Source of the DNA: Caenorhabditis remanei
Lineage: Eukaryota; Nematoda; Chromadorea; Rhabditida; Rhabditidae
Length of the DNA stretch: 64,000 nt
Reading direction: 5' to 3'
Assembly (NCBI RefSeq): GCF_010183535.1
Contig: NC_071331.1
Location: forward strand, 25,544,001 to 25,608,000
The notes beneath the pieces are model-generated. The model saw only the letters and a program-made list of their open reading frames with translations. It was not told the DNA's origin and ran no database searches. Both the position numbers and the translations under genes were made by a program. This document shows positions 60,617 to 64,000 of the stretch, piece by piece (within the stretch, counting starts at the first letter, position 1; every line of letters begins with the position of its first letter).

Positions 60617-61050
60617 AAAAACACAAAAAGAGATGTTGGAGACTCATTATGCTCCTCCCACATTCGTGCCAAATGATCGAAAACAAGATGATACCAAAAA
60701 GATTTGAGATATTATTTAAAATCAGGAGGTAGGCGGTCGTGTCGCAAATCGGAAGACTCAGCTGCTCCGTTAGACATAGCTTACTATTAGAAGACTACCT
60801 TAGAGAACTTCAGCCAGGGGATCTTATACAAAAAAAATGAATCAAATCTTGTCGAATACCGGACGATGTTGCTCCCTGTGGCGAGGTACACAGTCATCAG
60901 GTCTTCAGTTGATACTCTTTTCATATTTTTAAAGACATCCGAGATTGGATGCTCCAAACTCTTGTTACGATATCTGTGAACTGTCTGATTGAGGAACTCT
61001 GAACATTCGCTCTGATTTTGTTAAAGCCTAAGACGTTTCAAGGTTAAAGT

Positions 61051-61752
61051 TTATTGTGTCGAAAGGTTATCAACAAGCTTATTTCTTTCTTGTCTTGGAG
61101 GAATCTTCGAATCCACAACATCCTGCAATAGTTGCTCTGCGTGATCTTTCTGGACCTGGACCATTCGTCTCATCTCTCTCAGATTGATGCATTTCTCTCT
61201 GAACATGACATCCACAACCTCCTTCATAATGAACCAGTCCTTGAATCCTTCAGAAGCCATATCCTTTCGCTTTTGCACATAGTCATCAACTTTCACAGAG
61301 GACACCCGAAGGAAGTCCTCGTATGCCGAACCGAGATTTTGGATTCCAATCCGGAATGGCTGAAAGATGGAGTGACTGTAATTGACACATTCAAAATGTA
61401 GTCTAACTTACGAGAACATTGATGTTCCCATCAGCCGGGGATCTATGAGGCTCGAAATCTTTCAGAAGAACTTCAAGACGTAGAGCCCTTTTGCGGAGGT
61501 CCATAACAATACGAATGTATGAGTTTGCAACGTCTTCGTAGAATCCTTGACGAGGTTGTGTCCCAGCTTTCGACTGTAATATCATAATTGAGCCGCCGAT
61601 GAGTCATTAAAGCTCACCTTTATCAATGCAACCATTTTAGGTGGAAGTGCTCTAGGTGGGGGCGGAATCGGAGCCTCATTTATTTCCTCCAATTCAACTT
61701 CTTCCATTTCTTCTTCTGGCGGAGAAGTTGACTTACAAAGACACTGTCCCAT
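61051..61752 (-). CDS. Tandem Met-Gly family member 7 (201 aa)
   Basis: Exons 61752-61618, 61573-61412 and 61359-61051. MGQCLCKSTS start, then an acidic run (EEEMEEVELEEINE) and a proline run (PIPPPPRALPP). Exon 2 (SKAGTQPRQGF...) keeps the Ala-Gly of the PAGRL motif but has lost the rest of it; its helix is LRKRALRLEVLLKDFE. Exon 3 has AYEDFLRVSSVKVD, VQKRKDMASEGFKDWFIMKE and a longer C-terminus than its neighbours (RNKLVDNLSTQ). The frame is open for 39 codons upstream of the Met-Gly start, which is nevertheless preferred by comparison. Confidence 0.8.
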
Positions 61753-62661
61753 GGCTAGAGAAAGGGGGAAGACTGGCTGTATTTTGCAGTATTTGGTTCT
61801 TCTTGCTATCTTAGACAGAGGGATACTGTAGCGATGTCGAAAGCACCATTTAATAGGCTCCGCCCACATTCGAGGCCGTAATGTGACATCCGTGAGAGCT
61901 TACGCGGTGACCATCGAAAACAAAATCAAGTTATTCAAGAGAGTCTGTGAAAAACAGAAAAACGAATACTGTCGGAGAAAAGACGGTTCCGCCTAGACAT
62001 CTTGTTATTCAGTCCTGACGCGAATACTGGAGACGATGATGCCAAAAAGATTGTTATGGACAAGAGGGATACTGTAAGAATAGCGAAATATGTTATTCTC
62101 AAAGACTGTCTAAGGTTCCGTCCAGACATGTCATCTTGTCGAATACAGAACGATGTTATTCAAAATCTGGAGCTAGTCAGTCGTGTCGAAAATAGAAAAA
62201 ATGGAAAGCAATATTCGAGGTTTAGTCATTCCATCAGATATGGACAAAAGAAATAATATGTTATTCTCCAAGTTTCAAAAGAATGTCTGGGAGAGTATAA
62301 GACGACGCTCTGCCAGAAATACAAAAAATACAATCTTCCTTCATGTCGGAATGAATTGTGTTTTAAGCCATGAATGAGAATATATGTTTATTCCGCTAAG
62401 TAAAACAAAGAGTTATGAGAATGTAACGATAAGGGTATATAATATAGGATTCTCAAAGGTGTTATACATCCCGATATGAATGGCTGTGTAGCTGAAATTT
62501 TTAGAATTCTGAATGTGTTTTCAAATTTTGTTTAGAATAGAAACTAACCAAGTTACAACGTTTTCATTCAGCAGTACTCGATTAATCTTGTCTTGTTAAT
62601 ACTAAATTTGAAAACATAGTCACATCCCTTACTCAGCTTTCAGTCATAAAGGTTTCTATTT
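61753..62661. other. Gap between family members 7 and 8
   Basis: No gene seen. Several TGTTATTC words (near 62001, 62092, 62154 and 62260) and the duplicated ACAAGAGGGATACTGTAAGA stretch mark it as related to the other intergenic gaps of the cluster. Confidence 0.45.
62152..62183. promoter_or_regulatory. Shared upstream element, family member 7
   Basis: GATGTTATTCAAAATCTGGA then GCTAGTCAGTCG, about 400 bases upstream of the start at 61752. Confidence 0.45.
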
Positions 62662-63286
62662 TTAAGACTTTTTAACAGTAGCCTGTGGGCACAACTCGAT
62701 AAGCTTATTCACTGCCTTGATATGATCCTTAAGCATTAAATCAAGGATATACATATTATGCAATTTAGTTCTGCAGTAGGAGTCCTTCAAGTCAGCCATT
62801 GTACCTTTCATGTCGTAAAGTCGAAAGTAGCTCTTTCTGAGAATTTCCGTGCATCGTTTGTTTCTTTTCGGATCAATCTTGTTCTTTTTGAAAAATGCTC
62901 GGTATTCCGTGCTGAGAGCGAGCATTGCGTAAACCATTGCCTGAAAATCAACAAATTAAGTTAGACCTCTAATACACCGGCACACTCACAATACGAAGTT
63001 TCTCATTCATTGGTCCACGCCAAATATACCACTCTTGTTGTGCACAAAGGCGTTGAAGGTTTCGAATAGAGGCGAGTACAGAATCAAGTTTGCCGGTACA
63101 CTCGATCCACAAGGAGACGTCATCACTATCCATTTTCATCTGAAAGAGAGAACTGAAACTTTGAAAGTTTTCGTATCAGACACATCTTACCGTTCCTTGC
63201 ATGTTAATGTGCATATCGTAGTTTATCTGCCATTTGCTGCGTTTTTTTGGTTTAGGTTTGATGAGGGCGGAAAAGAAGTTACCCAT
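62662..63286 (-). CDS. Tandem Met-Gly family member 8 (174 aa), most diverged
   Basis: Exons 63286-63191, 63139-62990 and 62940-62662, with the same three-exon, phase-0 plan. MGNFFSALIK fits myristoylation (Gly2, Ser6) and is followed by KPKPKKRSK, a strong basic patch. Exon 2 (MKMDSDDVSLWIECTGKLDS) and exon 3 (MVYAMLALSTEYRAFFKKNKID) are helical but the R-K-[DE]-x-A signature is not kept. Its place in the family therefore rests on position, exon plan, the Met-Gly start and a roughly similar helical pattern. The exon 2 donor (ATT|GTGAGT) and the acceptors are good. Confidence 0.7.
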
Positions 63287-64000
63287 GATTTCGAGAGGGA
63301 TATAGTAGATGTGAGGGAATGAAAGGTTTGAGACTATGACTAGAGATTACTGTAGAAGAAGGGGCGGAGTTACGAGAGGAGTGGCTAACCGGTAGTTGTT
63401 ATTTTTTCAGTGAAATCGGGGTTGGAATAAAAATTTGACAGACTTAAATAGAGAGACACCTGAAAGGGAAAGTAGCGAAGTTGATAAATTTAGGAGCAAA
63501 TGTCTTGACGACTGTGGAAGTGATACATCAAGTCGTACAAATACTCAAGTTTTGGCATTATACTGACTTCGAAAAGGATATTTTTTAACTTGAAAGTAAT
63601 CGGTTTTTTTTTTGTCAGAAATCCGCCAGTTCCAGATCTCCATTTTTGTAATTGGCGCAACTTTTTATAGAAATCTTCTCTGCAGAGATGGATCACATTT
63701 TCAGTAACAGAGAATACGGAGGTTAAAACGCAAACAAATTGTGAACGAAATTGTGATTTTCCTTCAAGAAAAATAGGAGGAATGCTTTCTTTAAATGTTG
63801 CGTTGTGAATGGTGACGTAGCCTAGCTTAGATCACACGTTGCACATGAAGGTTAAGTTCGGTGAAATAATAGTTAATCATTATGTAACTAATTCGTACAC
63901 TCCACTCTTCTGCCACCTGCCAGGAAATACTGAAATCGGGACGGACTTTCACAGTCACTTCATTTCATTTATTTGCCACGGTCAGAAAATGGTAAACATA
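63287..64000. other. Right end of window, upstream of family member 8
   Basis: Promoter side of the last family gene. No clear copy of the shared upstream element and no further Met-Gly exon found to the end of the window. Confidence 0.4.

Noticed and set aside
1..64000. CRISPR arrays, bacterial operons or prophage features
   Set aside because: The window is intron-containing nematode DNA; the repeats seen are palindromic transposon-like elements, not spaced direct repeats.

Overview
The window is nematode nuclear DNA and almost certainly comes from a Caenorhabditis species, probably chromosome IV. The introns are short and AT-rich with TTTTCAG-type acceptors. Several starts sit just behind an acceptor, as expected for SL1 trans-splicing, and palindromic repeats of the Caenorhabditis kind are scattered throughout. 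Five genes can be named by family: the ACK-type kinase ark-1, the microsomal triglyceride transfer protein dsc-4, a Snail-type zinc-finger gene (snai-1), the Storkhead-box gene ham-1 and the inositol polyphosphate multikinase ipmk-1. As I recall, the C. elegans versions are all on chromosome IV. I assembled each spliced model by hand. In every model the exons join in frame and the coding length is a multiple of three.

Layout: ark-1 (minus, 340-6705, 8 exons) has a tiny glycine-rich secreted-peptide gene nested on the opposite strand of its first intron. A 7.4 kb intergenic stretch follows and holds a clear hAT-like non-autonomous transposon with an 8-bp target duplication. Next are dsc-4 (plus, 10 exons), snai-1 (plus, 4 exons) and, convergent with snai-1, an unrecognised secreted protein (minus). 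An inverted pair of near-identical genes for small proline-rich secreted proteins lies at 23.2-24.4 kb. About 9.5 kb with no confident coding sequence leads to ham-1 (plus, 5 exons and perhaps a distant 5' exon). Then come ipmk-1 (plus, 7 exons, introns loaded with foldback repeats) and a gene for a very basic Lys/Arg/Ser-rich protein (plus).

The last 12 kb (51.9-63.3 kb) is the most unusual part: eight minus-strand genes in tandem. All have three exons joined in phase 0, and all begin with Met-Gly followed by an N-myristoylation-type sequence with either nearby cysteines or a basic patch. Seven share a signature in the last exon. A recurring element (GATGTTATTC... followed by AGACAGTC) lies upstream of at least six of them. 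I do not recognise the family; it looks like a nematode-specific, recently expanding set of membrane-anchored helical proteins and is my candidate for the undescribed system. The first five named genes act in separate processes (receptor-tyrosine-kinase signalling, lipoprotein assembly, transcription, neuroblast division, inositol phosphate metabolism) and do not form an operon.
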